Shown: positions 5,164 to 11,518 of the stretch, piece after piece
Position numbering within the stretch: the first letter of the stretch is position 1
How the letters are laid out: the number at the start of each line of letters is the position of its first letter
Source of the DNA: SHZI01 sp964391025
Lineage (GTDB): Bacteria; Pseudomonadota; Gammaproteobacteria; Steroidobacterales; GCA-2729495
Assembly: GCA_964391025.1 (NCBI GenBank)
Contig: CAYMKJ010000251.1
Span: 1-11,518, forward strand
DNA: 11,518 bases
Direction: 5' to 3'
Translations under genes and position numbers: made by a program
The notes under the pieces: generated by a model
Databases searched by the model: none
What the model saw: only the letters and a program-made list of their open reading frames with translations
What the model was told of the DNA's origin: nothing

Positions 5164-5847
5164 ATGCCCGACATGGATGTTGCCGCGTCGATCCAGCTGC
5201 TGTCAGCCGCGGTTATTCCCGTCCTGTTCGCCATCACGCTGCACGAGGTCTCCCACGGCTGGGCGGCACGCCGCTTCGGTGATCGAACGGCGGAGCTCCT
5301 CGGCCGCCTCACGCTGAATCCCTTCAAGCACATTGATCCGGTTGGCACGGTCGCGGTTCCGGTTGTGCTCCTGCTTCTCAGTCTGCCCCCGTTTAATCTC
5401 AACCTCCCGCTGTTCGGCTGGGCCAGGCCGGTTCCGGTAAACGCACGAAATTTCCGCAAGCCGAAGCGCGACATGGTGCTCGTTGCGGCCGCCGGACCGG
5501 TCAGCAATTTCGCCATGGCCTTGTTCTGGGCGGCGGCTTTTGCGCTGGCGCTGCACGCGCCAGCTCCGTCATTCGGGGTCCGGCAGTTCGTGCTTTCCAT
5601 GGCGCAGATCGGCATTACGTTCAATGTTTTACTGGCTATTTTCAATCTGTTACCTATTCCACCTCTCGACGGTGGACGAGTATTGCGCGGGCTGGTGCCG
5701 GAATCCCTGGGGCGGAAGCTCGATGCGGTCGAACCCTATGGCCTTATACTTCTGCTGGGTTTGTTGACGCTGGGAATCCTGGGCCGGTTGGTTTCGCCGC
5801 TGGTGGTGGCGGTGTCGGCGCTGTTTTTCTCTCTCGCTCGCGCCTGA
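5164..5847 (+). CDS. Site-2 protease family (M50) membrane zinc metalloprotease
   Basis: This is a 227-residue polytopic protein. The zinc-binding motif HEVSH sits at residues 27-31 inside the first hydrophobic helix. The second metal-ligand motif NLLPIPPLDGG is at 161-171, with Asp169. Between them are LNPFKHIDPVGT (51-62), FGWARPVPVN (84-93) and AAAGPVSNFAMAL (108-120), all standard for the short PDZ-less S2P subfamily. It is therefore not RseP, which is about twice as long and carries PDZ domains. Such proteases cut substrates within the membrane; the substrate of this subgroup is not known to me. It is often found upstream of scpA in proteobacteria and Firmicutes-like layouts, as here, with only 20 bp to scpA. 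Its start is set by the family N terminus; no Shine-Dalgarno is apparent. Confidence 0.92.
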   Translation: MPDMDVAASIQLLSAAVIPVLFAITLHEVSHGWAARRFGDRTAELLGRLTLNPFKHIDPVGTVAVPVVLLLLSLPPFNLNLPLFGWARPVPVNARNFRKPKRDMVLVAAAGPVSNFAMALFWAAAFALALHAPAPSFGVRQFVLSMAQIGITFNVLLAIFNLLPIPPLDGGRVLRGLVPESLGRKLDAVEPYGLILLLGLLTLGILGRLVSPLVVAVSALFFSLARA

Positions 5848-5867
5848 ACCAGGACGGCCCCTGACGC

Positions 5868-6818
5868 ATGATCAAAGCAGTACACGAACCGTCGGCACCG
5901 CACCTGACGGTGGTCCACGATGCCGACGCGCCCCGCAGCCCGGTGCTGACCGCCGAGGAGGCGGGCGGCAATCCAGCCCAGGCCGAAATGCCCTTCGCGC
6001 TGGTCGCCGGCGAGCCGGTGACCCAGTTGCCGCAGGATCTGTACATCCCGCCATTCGCGCTCGAGGTGTTTCTCGAGGCCTTCGAGGGGCCCCTGGATCT
6101 GCTCCTGTACCTGATCCGGCGGCAGAATCTCGACATCCTGAATATCCCGGTCGCCGAGATCACGACGCAGTACGTCCAGTACATCGACCTGATGAAGGAC
6201 CTGCAGCTGGAGCTGGCCGGTGAATACCTGCTGATGGCCGCCATGCTCGCGGAGATCAAGTCACGCATGCTCCTGCCACGCATCGGTGCTGCGGAGGACG
6301 AGGAGGCCGATCCCCGTGCCGAACTGGTCCGGCGATTGCAGGAGTACGAACGGTACAAGCAGGCTGCAGCCGACCTGGACGGCGTACCGCGCCTCGAGCG
6401 GGACTTTTTTCAGGCCAATGCGGAGGTTACCGAGCGGACAGTCGTCACGCGTCTGCCGGATCTTGCGCTCAAGGAACTCCTGCTTGCCTTTCGCGACGTG
6501 GTGACGCGGGCCGAGATGTTGGCGCACCACCACATTCGCCGTGAGTCGCTGTCAGTTCGGCAGCGCATGTCCGAGGTCCTACTGAGAGTGCAGGCAGGGA
6601 CCTTTGCCGAGTTCCGCGACCTCTTCGATCCGCGGGAAGGTCGCATGGGCGTTACGGTCACGTTCCTCGCGCTGCTGGAACTCCTGAAGGAGTCCCTCAT
6701 CGAGTTGGTGCAGACGGAGCCGTATGCGCCCATTCATGTGCGGGCCGCCACAACACAGCCACCGATGGACACTGGCCTGGACGAATTAGCCGCCGGGAGC
6801 GCCACACTCCCGGCCTAA
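5868..6818 (+). CDS. scpA: Segregation and condensation protein A
   Basis: This is a 316-residue kleisin. The conserved domain starts near residue 65: FLEAFEGPLDLLLYLIRRQN, then LDILNIPVAEITTQYVQYID, ELAGEYLLMAAMLAEIKSRM and LLPR. A charged middle with REELxxRLxEYERYK-like sequence follows (ELVRRLQEYERYKQAA). A C-terminal winged-helix part (VTVTFLALLELLKESLIELV) ends the family core. ScpA bridges the SMC heads and binds ScpB dimers in the chromosome condensin complex. About 60 residues precede the conserved domain. They are Ala/Pro-rich and look disordered, with no family similarity that I recognise; Met41 (5988) is an alternative start. AGGACGG upstream of 5868 is a plausible ribosome site for the longer form. 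The neighbour scpB supports the call. Confidence 0.95.
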   Translation: MIKAVHEPSAPHLTVVHDADAPRSPVLTAEEAGGNPAQAEMPFALVAGEPVTQLPQDLYIPPFALEVFLEAFEGPLDLLLYLIRRQNLDILNIPVAEITTQYVQYIDLMKDLQLELAGEYLLMAAMLAEIKSRMLLPRIGAAEDEEADPRAELVRRLQEYERYKQAAADLDGVPRLERDFFQANAEVTERTVVTRLPDLALKELLLAFRDVVTRAEMLAHHHIRRESLSVRQRMSEVLLRVQAGTFAEFRDLFDPREGRMGVTVTFLALLELLKESLIELVQTEPYAPIHVRAATTQPPMDTGLDELAAGSATLPA

Positions 6819-6842
6819 CCCACGCTTCCGGAACACGCAGAT

Positions 6843-7601
6843 ATGGACAACGAACAGCTCAAGTACATCGTCGAGGCTGCTCTGCTGGCCGCCGGCCGGC
6901 CCCTGGATATCAGTGAGCTGCAGTCACTCTTCGGCGAGGACCACCCGCCGGGCAAGGACGACGTGCGTGCCGCGATACTCAGCCTGCAAGAGGACTACGC
7001 CAGTCGCGGGATCACCCTGCAGGAAGTGGCCAGCGGGTTTCGCGTGCAGATCCGCACCAGCATGTCGGGCTGGCTGACCCGCCTTTGGGAGGAACGGGCA
7101 CCCCGGTATTCCCGGGCCCTGATGGAGACCCTGGCTATCATTGCCTATCGGCAGCCGGTCACCCGGGGCGACGTCGAAGACATACGCGGTGTTGGTGTCA
7201 CCACCAACATCATGCGCGCGCTGCTCGAGCGGACCTGGATCCGCGTGGTCGGCTTCCGGGATGTGCCCGGCAAGCCCGCCATCTACGGCACCACGCGGGA
7301 ATTCCTCGACTACTTCGGCCTGAAGAAACTCGATGACCTGCCACCGCTGGCTGATCTGAAGGATCTGGAAACCTTCACGGCTCAACTGGAGCTTGCCGAC
7401 GCGGAGTCTCTGCCTGCTGGCGCGGGCGCACCCCTGCGCGTGCGGATTGAGGCGGACCTGGAAGAGTCTGGCCCGGAAGAGTCCGACATGGAGCTGGCGA
7501 CCGTGACGCCCATTTCCGAGGCGCGCAGCTACGTGGACAGCAATACGGAAGCCACCGCCAGTGAACCGGGCTCAAACGTCGTGCCTCTGAAAATCCGCTG
7601 A
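6843..7601 (+). CDS. scpB: Segregation and condensation protein B
   Basis: This 252-residue protein has two winged-helix domains typical of ScpB. The N terminus is LKYIVEAALLAAGRPLDISE. Then come LQEVASGFRVQIR, the diagnostic YSRALMETLAIIAYRQPVTR, GDVEDIRGVGVTTNIMRALL, VVGFRDVPGKPAIYGTTREF and LDYFGLKKLDDLPPL. ScpB dimers bind the ScpA linker in the SMC-ScpAB condensin, which compacts and segregates the chromosome. The C-terminal 70 or so residues are acidic and low in structure (EESGPEESDMEL), a tail that often varies in length among proteobacteria. It starts 24 bp after scpA and ends 10 bp before rluB, consistent with one transcript. Confidence 0.96.
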   Translation: MDNEQLKYIVEAALLAAGRPLDISELQSLFGEDHPPGKDDVRAAILSLQEDYASRGITLQEVASGFRVQIRTSMSGWLTRLWEERAPRYSRALMETLAIIAYRQPVTRGDVEDIRGVGVTTNIMRALLERTWIRVVGFRDVPGKPAIYGTTREFLDYFGLKKLDDLPPLADLKDLETFTAQLELADAESLPAGAGAPLRVRIEADLEESGPEESDMELATVTPISEARSYVDSNTEATASEPGSNVVPLKIR

Positions 7602-7611
7602 TCGTCGCGTC

Positions 7612-8379
7612 GTGAGTCCGTCAGTTGGCACAGAGCGCCTGCAGAAGGTGCTCGCGGGTGCGGGCGTTGGCTCGCGACGGGAAATCGAGCAGTGGATCCG
7701 GGCAGGCCGGATCACCATCAACGGGAAGGTGGCGACCCTGGGGCAGAAAGTCTCGGGACGCGAGAAGATCCTGATAGACGGTCGCCAGATCCCGGCTCTG
7801 CGGAAGACGCGCCCGTCGCCACGCGTTCTGCTCTATCACAAGCCCTCCGGCGAAGTCTGCACTCGCAGCGATCCCGAAGGCCGCCCCACGGTATTCGACC
7901 GCCTGCCGCCAGTGCAGGGCAGTCGCTGGATCAACGTGGGGCGCCTCGATCTGGCAACGTCGGGCCTGCTGTTGCTCACTACCGATGGTGCGCTGGCCAA
8001 CGCGCTGATGCACCCTTCGCACGAAATCGAACGGGAATACGCAGTGCGGGTGCAGGGCACCGTCAGCGATGCCACACTCGCGCGGATCCGGGAGGGCATC
8101 CCGCTGGAGGATGGCGTCGCGAAGTTTGACAGCGTCGAACTGACCGGCGGCGATGGCTCGAACCAGTGGCTGCACGTGGTCGTCAGTGAGGGGCGCAACC
8201 GGCTCGTCCGTCGGGTCTGGGAAGCGGTCGAGTGTCGTGTCAGCCGGCTCATACGGGTCCGGTACGGCCCCGTGGAGCTGCCCCGGTCCCTGCGCCCCGG
8301 GCATCACCGGTTGCTGAAGGACAAGGAACTGGAGGCGCTGTATGCGGCGGCCGGAATGCGGGAGGCGGAGCCGGACTGA
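7612..8379 (+). CDS. rluB: 23S rRNA pseudouridine synthase RluB
   Basis: The product is 255 residues from GTG 7612. An S4 RNA-binding domain (ERLQKVLAGAGVGSRREIEQ onward, about residues 8-60) precedes the RsuA/RluB-type catalytic domain. The catalytic motif GRLDLATSGLLLLT has its nucleophilic Asp at residue 113. LLYHKPSGEVCTRSDPEGRP, HEIEREYAVRV and EGRNRLVRRVWEAV are further family blocks. RluB makes pseudouridine at position 2605 (E. coli numbering) in the peptidyl-transferase region of 23S rRNA. Close paralogues RluE, RluF and RsuA are possible, but position next to scpAB and the length without the long RluF tail favour RluB. It lacks a visible Shine-Dalgarno and probably depends on coupling with scpB. 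The long basic C-terminal tail of E. coli RluB is absent. Confidence 0.9.
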   Translation: MSPSVGTERLQKVLAGAGVGSRREIEQWIRAGRITINGKVATLGQKVSGREKILIDGRQIPALRKTRPSPRVLLYHKPSGEVCTRSDPEGRPTVFDRLPPVQGSRWINVGRLDLATSGLLLLTTDGALANALMHPSHEIEREYAVRVQGTVSDATLARIREGIPLEDGVAKFDSVELTGGDGSNQWLHVVVSEGRNRLVRRVWEAVECRVSRLIRVRYGPVELPRSLRPGHHRLLKDKELEALYAAAGMREAEPD

Positions 8380-8400
8380 CTAAGCCCATTACTGGCCCGG

Positions 8401-9156
8401 TTACTGGCAGTCGAGGGAATGCCCGGTGATGCCCCGGCTCGCCGGCCCGAGCAACCACAGATAGGGCCCCATCAAACTCGCCGGTTCCGGTCGCGACGCC
8501 GGATCCTCGCCGGGGTAGGCAGCCGCCCGCATCCGGGTCCGGGTGCCGCCGGGGTTGATGCAGTTCACCCGGATCCGTGCTTCCGTTTTCAGTTCGTCGG
8601 CGAGCGTCTGCGACAACCCCTCTATGCCGAACTTCGACACGGCATAGGCACCCCAAAACGCGCGGCCCTGCCTGCCGACGCCGCTGCTGGTGAACACCAC
8701 CGACGCATCGGTCGATTTCCGCAACACGGGCATCAGCAACTGGGTGAGGATGAACGGCACGTTGAGATTCAGGTGCATCACCTGGTGCCAGATGCCGATG
8801 TCGTAGTGCTCGATCGGCGCCCGCTGTCCCAGCATGCCGGCATTGTGGAGCAACCCGTCAAGTCGTCCCCAGGTCTTGCCGATCTGTTCGGCCAGCTCCA
8901 GGTAGCCCGGACCCTCCGCCCGGGCCAGGTCCAGCACCGAAATAGCTGGCTCCGGGCAGGCGGCGGCGCGGATCTCGTCGTACACCGCCTCCAGCTTGCT
9001 CTGCGTCCGGCCCAGCAAGACCACTGTGGCGCCATGGCGTGCGCAGGCCAGTGCGGCAGCGCGGCCGATGCCGTCACCCGCACCGGTGATGAGAATGACG
9101 CGATCCTTGAGTTCATCCGGCGCGGCGCGATGTGCCCGGGCAGTAGCCGACAGCAT
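8401..9156 (-). CDS. yciK: YciK family short-chain dehydrogenase/reductase
   Basis: This is a 251-residue SDR. The nucleotide-binding motif TGAGDGIG is at residues 24-31 and NAG at 105-107. The catalytic Ser/Tyr/Lys set lies within TSSGVGRQGRAFWGAYAVSK (Ser157 or Ser158, Tyr171, Lys175). LHNAGMLG, MHLNLNVPFILTQLLMPVL and RVNCINPGGTRTRMRA match E. coli YciK as I remember it. The substrate is not established; NAD(P)H-dependent reduction is expected from the fold. The gene follows mupP by 4 bp and ends the minus-strand operon, only 21 bp from the convergent rluB stop. The C terminus stops at SLDCQ, where E. coli YciK continues QPGR and further. The bases after the TAA would read Pro-Gly-Gln before another TAA, as if a stop entered a slightly longer ancestor. 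Confidence 0.9.
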   Translation of the reverse strand: MLSATARAHRAAPDELKDRVILITGAGDGIGRAAALACARHGATVVLLGRTQSKLEAVYDEIRAAACPEPAISVLDLARAEGPGYLELAEQIGKTWGRLDGLLHNAGMLGQRAPIEHYDIGIWHQVMHLNLNVPFILTQLLMPVLRKSTDASVVFTSSGVGRQGRAFWGAYAVSKFGIEGLSQTLADELKTEARIRVNCINPGGTRTRMRAAAYPGEDPASRPEPASLMGPYLWLLGPASRGITGHSLDCQ

Positions 9157-9160
9157 GGCG

Positions 9161-9841
9161 TTACTGGCGTCCTTTCAGCAAGGCGATCAGGTCGAGGGGG
9201 GTATCAACCACATAGTCGGCACCCCACGTCGCCGGGTCCTGCCCCGGTTCCACGTAGCCGTAGCGAACGGCGACGGTCGTGGTGCCCGCGGCCCGGCCTG
9301 ACTCGATGTCGCGCCGTGCGTCCCCTATATAAATCGACTGGGCCGGGTCAGCCGCCATGCGTTCCAGCGCAAACAGGATCGGCCGCGGGTGAGGTTTGCG
9401 CTCCGGCAGCGTGTCGCCGCTGACCGTGCAGGCCGAGCGAAGGTGAAGGCCCAGGGCCGCCATCAGGGGCTCCGTCAGGTACTGTGGCTTGTTGGTCACC
9501 ACTCCCCACGGCACCGCCGCGCCCTCGAGCGCGTCGAGCAGCGTGTCCAGATGCGGAAACAGCCTGGTGTCGACTGCCAGTCGCTCGGCGTACCGGTCGA
9601 GATATCGGCGGTGCAAGGCAGGATCCTGCAGGGGATTAAACTCGGGAAACGCGAGCCGCAGCAGGCCTACGGCACCGTTCGAGACAAAAGACCGCGCCCG
9701 GTCGTAGGCCACTGGGTCTGCGCCTTCTTCGGTACAGATCACGTTCAGTGCCCCGATCATGTCAGGCGCCGTGTCGAGCAGTGTGCCATCCAGGTCGAAG
9801 AGTACCGCCGCCGGCTGTGCGGGCCTCGCCCAGCGCCTCAT
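9161..9841 (-). CDS. mupP: HAD-family phosphatase, MupP/phosphoglycolate phosphatase type
   Basis: From ATG 9839-9841 the product is 226 residues, the normal family length. HAD motif I is FDLDGTLLDTAPD (Asp16 and Asp18), motif II VVTNK (Thr116), motif III Lys149 in ERKPHPRP, and motif IV GDARRD (Asp174, Asp178). Sequence alone fits both Gph and MupP. I favour MupP (MurNAc-6-phosphate phosphatase of the cell-wall recycling shortcut to UDP-MurNAc). The gene sits between ubiG and a yciK-type SDR, the arrangement around Pseudomonas MupP as I recall it, and it has the SNGAVGLLRLAF-like segment seen there. Partners amgK and murU are not in the window, so this stays an inference. The frame is open upstream to 10489, but that part is antisense-like sequence over ubiG. 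It overlaps the ubiG stop by 4 bp (ATGA). Confidence 0.72.
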   Translation of the reverse strand: MRRWARPAQPAAVLFDLDGTLLDTAPDMIGALNVICTEEGADPVAYDRARSFVSNGAVGLLRLAFPEFNPLQDPALHRRYLDRYAERLAVDTRLFPHLDTLLDALEGAAVPWGVVTNKPQYLTEPLMAALGLHLRSACTVSGDTLPERKPHPRPILFALERMAADPAQSIYIGDARRDIESGRAAGTTTVAVRYGYVEPGQDPATWGADYVVDTPLDLIALLKGRQ

Positions 9842-10554
9842 GCCGATGGGCCCGCCAGGAAATGCGCGAAATAGTTCACGGCCGGATTGGAGGTGAGGGT
9901 AAAGACCCGGCTCGCCGGGTTGTAGGAGCCACCCCGGAGTGAAGTGAGCTGCAATCCGGACTGGCGTCCCCAGGCATCGAGTTCCGACGGTCGGATCAGC
10001 TGTGAATAACGGTGCGTGCCGCGTGGCACGAGGCGGGTGAGGTACTCCGCCCCGACAATCGCCGTGGCGAACGCCCTCGGCGTCCGGTTGATCGTGGAGA
10101 ACAGCACACTGCCGCCGGGCTTCACCAGGGTGGCGCAGGCCCCGACCAGCCGCGCCGGGTCCGGTACATGCTCGAGTAGTTCCATGCAGGTCACGACGTC
10201 GAAAGCGTGGGGCGACGACCGTGCCAACTCTTCCGCCGTCGTCTCGCGATACTCCACGTGCAGGGGAGGGGACTCGAGCAGGTGCAGACGCGCGATGGTG
10301 AGCGAAGCCGCTGACATATCCAGTCCGGTCACGGTGGCCCCCCGCCGTGCCATGGCCTCCGACAGCAAACCGCCGCCGCAGCCCACGTCGAGAACGCGCT
10401 TGCCAGCCAGACCCGCCGCGTCTTCCACCCAGGCCAGCCGAACCGGATTGAGATCGTGGAGCGTCCGGAACTCCCCATCGGGGTCCCACCAGCGACTGGC
10501 CAGCCGGTTGAAGTGCGCGAGCTCGGCCGCGCTGCTGTTGCGTGCCTCAGCCAT
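9838..10554 (-). CDS. ubiG: Ubiquinone biosynthesis O-methyltransferase UbiG
   Basis: From ATG 10552-10554 the product is 238 residues, matching the family length of about 240. ELAHFNRLASRWWDPDGEF and LHDLNPVRLAWVE are the typical UbiG N terminus. The SAM-binding motif VLDVGCGGGLLSEAMARRGA is at 54-73, followed by VTGLDMS. VVTCMELLEHVPDPARLV and VLFSTINRTPRAFATAIVGA are further hallmarks. UbiG carries out both O-methylation steps in ubiquinone synthesis, which implies a ubiquinone-using respiratory chain. The frame is open to 10692 but the extra codons overlap the upstream amidohydrolase and lack family similarity. The start overlaps that gene's stop by 8 bp (10547-10554), suggesting translational coupling. 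Confidence 0.95.
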   Translation of the reverse strand: MAEARNSSAAELAHFNRLASRWWDPDGEFRTLHDLNPVRLAWVEDAAGLAGKRVLDVGCGGGLLSEAMARRGATVTGLDMSAASLTIARLHLLESPPLHVEYRETTAEELARSSPHAFDVVTCMELLEHVPDPARLVGACATLVKPGGSVLFSTINRTPRAFATAIVGAEYLTRLVPRGTHRYSQLIRPSELDAWGRQSGLQLTSLRGGSYNPASRVFTLTSNPAVNYFAHFLAGPSA

Positions 10555-11518
10555 GTCCGCGCCGCAGTTTATTACCCCAGGCCGCGGCCCGCGCGAGGAT
10601 CCCGTCGCTGTCAACGATGGTCGGCTGGCCCGCCGCAAGGAGTTGCTGGCCCGCAACCCAGACATCGGTGACCTGGTCGCGGCAGGTCGCATACACCAGC
10701 TGGGAGATCGGGGAATACACGGGCTGGCTGGCGGGACGCGAGAGGTCGACGCAGATCAGGTCGGCCTCCTTGCCCGGTACCAGCGAGCCCACCCGGTCAC
10801 CGAGACCCAGCGCTTGCGCACCATTGAGCGTGGCCATGCGCAAGATGGCCGCAGCGGGCAGCACGTCCGCCCGCTGCGCGACGCCCTTGGCCAGCAAGGC
10901 AGCGGTGCGCATCTCGCCGAACATATCCAGGTCGTTGTTGCTGGCAGGACCATCGGTGCCGAGCGCGACGTTGACGCCCGCGGCAGCCAGCCGGGCGACC
11001 GGGCACAGGCCGCTCGCCAGCTTCAGGTTGGACTCCGGACAATGGACCACACTGGCACCGCGGGCCGCGAGCAGTTCGATTTCGCCGGCCTCGAGGTGCG
11101 TCATGTGCACGGCCGCCAGCAGTGGCGTGACCATGCCAAGGGTTTCAAGTCGCTGCAGGGGCCGACACTGAAACTGTTCCATGCTGGCGACAATCTCGTC
11201 GGCCGTTTCGTGCACATGCATCTGGATCGGCGCCTCGAGCTCGTCTGCCAGCACACGAATCTGCTCGAACGTGCGGTTCGCCACTGTGTAGGGCGCGTGG
11301 GGTGCAAACATCGTGGAGACCCGGGGGTGGCCCTTGAACTGATCGCGCAGGGCCAGGCCCTTGCTCAGGTACTCGTCGGCCGACCGTGCCCACACCGTCG
11401 GGTGCTCCAGCACGATCATGCCCACGGTGGCCCGCATGCCGGCGTCCGCGACGGCCCGCGCAACGGCATCCGGGTAGTAATACATGTCACCGCAGGTCGT
11501 GGTTCCTCCCTGGAGCAT
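10547..11518 (-). CDS. mtaD: TRZ/ATZ-family amidohydrolase, probable 5-methylthioadenosine/SAH deaminase (N-terminal part missing)
   Basis: Residues visible in the window number 323, ending in TGA at 10547-10549. The reading frame runs off the right edge, so roughly the first 110 residues and the N-terminal HxH metal motif lie outside. The apparent first Met is the internal LQGGTTTCGDMYYYPD block of the family. Metal and catalytic motifs seen are MHVHET, HMTHLEAGEI, VHCPESNLKLASG and ALGTDGPASNNDLDMFGEMR. The last is characteristic of methylthioadenosine/S-adenosylhomocysteine deaminases. C-terminal VGSLVPGKEADLICVDL is the composite-domain strand. The enzyme deaminates methylthioadenosine to the inosine form in sulfur/purine salvage. 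A Pseudomonas orthologue next to ubiG, characterised as an MTA deaminase, is what I recall. Other TRZ/ATZ activities cannot be excluded. It leads the visible part of the mtaD-ubiG-mupP-yciK operon. Confidence 0.85.
   Translation of the reverse strand: MLQGGTTTCGDMYYYPDAVARAVADAGMRATVGMIVLEHPTVWARSADEYLSKGLALRDQFKGHPRVSTMFAPHAPYTVANRTFEQIRVLADELEAPIQMHVHETADEIVASMEQFQCRPLQRLETLGMVTPLLAAVHMTHLEAGEIELLAARGASVVHCPESNLKLASGLCPVARLAAAGVNVALGTDGPASNNDLDMFGEMRTAALLAKGVAQRADVLPAAAILRMATLNGAQALGLGDRVGSLVPGKEADLICVDLSRPASQPVYSPISQLVYATCRDQVTDVWVAGQQLLAAGQPTIVDSDGILARAAAWGNKLRRGHG

Noticed and set aside
9842..10489. Upstream extension of the mupP frame to 442 residues
   Set aside because: It lies in another frame of ubiG, is Arg/Gly-rich and has no domain; the HAD motif I is expected about 15 residues from the start, as with ATG 9841.
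10555..10692. Upstream extension of ubiG
   Set aside because: It overlaps the amidohydrolase C terminus in another frame; UbiG orthologues start near MAEARN.

Overview
The window looks like a chromosomal segment of a GC-rich gammaproteobacterium, possibly of the Xanthomonadales, Nevskiales, Steroidobacterales or Chromatiales type. That placement is inferred from gene content and order only. The core genes run yciB-yciI-bolA (minus strand), yciO-M50 protease-scpA-scpB-rluB (plus strand) and mtaD-ubiG-mupP-yciK (minus strand). Several of these (yciI, yciB, yciO, rluB, yciK) also lie within one region of the E. coli chromosome, around trp/tonB. The mtaD-ubiG-mupP-yciK order is the one I recall from Pseudomonas.

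Layout. Positions 1-224 hold the C-terminal BRCT domain of NAD-dependent DNA ligase (ligA), cut by the window edge. Positions about 270-3104 form an accessory block: a plus-strand DUF6502-type gene (308-1126), then two minus-strand genes that converge on it. These two are a second, diverged DUF6502-type gene (2289-3104) and, directly downstream of it, a secreted protein whose C-terminal third is made of decapeptide repeats GITGSGARAQ (1214-2245). Positions 3281-4419 are a tight minus-strand operon yciB-yciI-bolA. It is divergent from a plus-strand run, 4507-8379: yciO, a site-2 (M50) protease, scpA, scpB and rluB. Positions 8401-11518 are a minus-strand operon read from the right edge: methylthioadenosine deaminase-like amidohydrolase (partial), ubiG, mupP/gph-type phosphatase and yciK, joined by overlaps or 4-bp gaps. 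No stretch longer than 300 bp lacks a gene; the largest gap is 3105-3280 (176 bp).

How the genes work together. The core genes are housekeeping: chromosome condensation (ScpAB), 23S rRNA modification (RluB), ubiquinone synthesis (UbiG), phosphosugar or cell-wall recycling (MupP-like), purine/methylthioadenosine salvage, and Fe-S/redox homeostasis (BolA). The most unusual part is the accessory block. It has two homologous, probably DNA-binding DUF6502 proteins with different base composition, which share a promoter-proximal motif and lie on either side of a secreted repeat protein. The repeat tract has a hidden four-unit (120 bp) higher-order period that is nearly silent at the protein level, and A8 tracts lie just upstream of its gene. 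Three plus-strand genes (308, 4507, 5164) have a -10-like hexamer ending 6-7 nt before the ATG, which suggests leaderless mRNAs.
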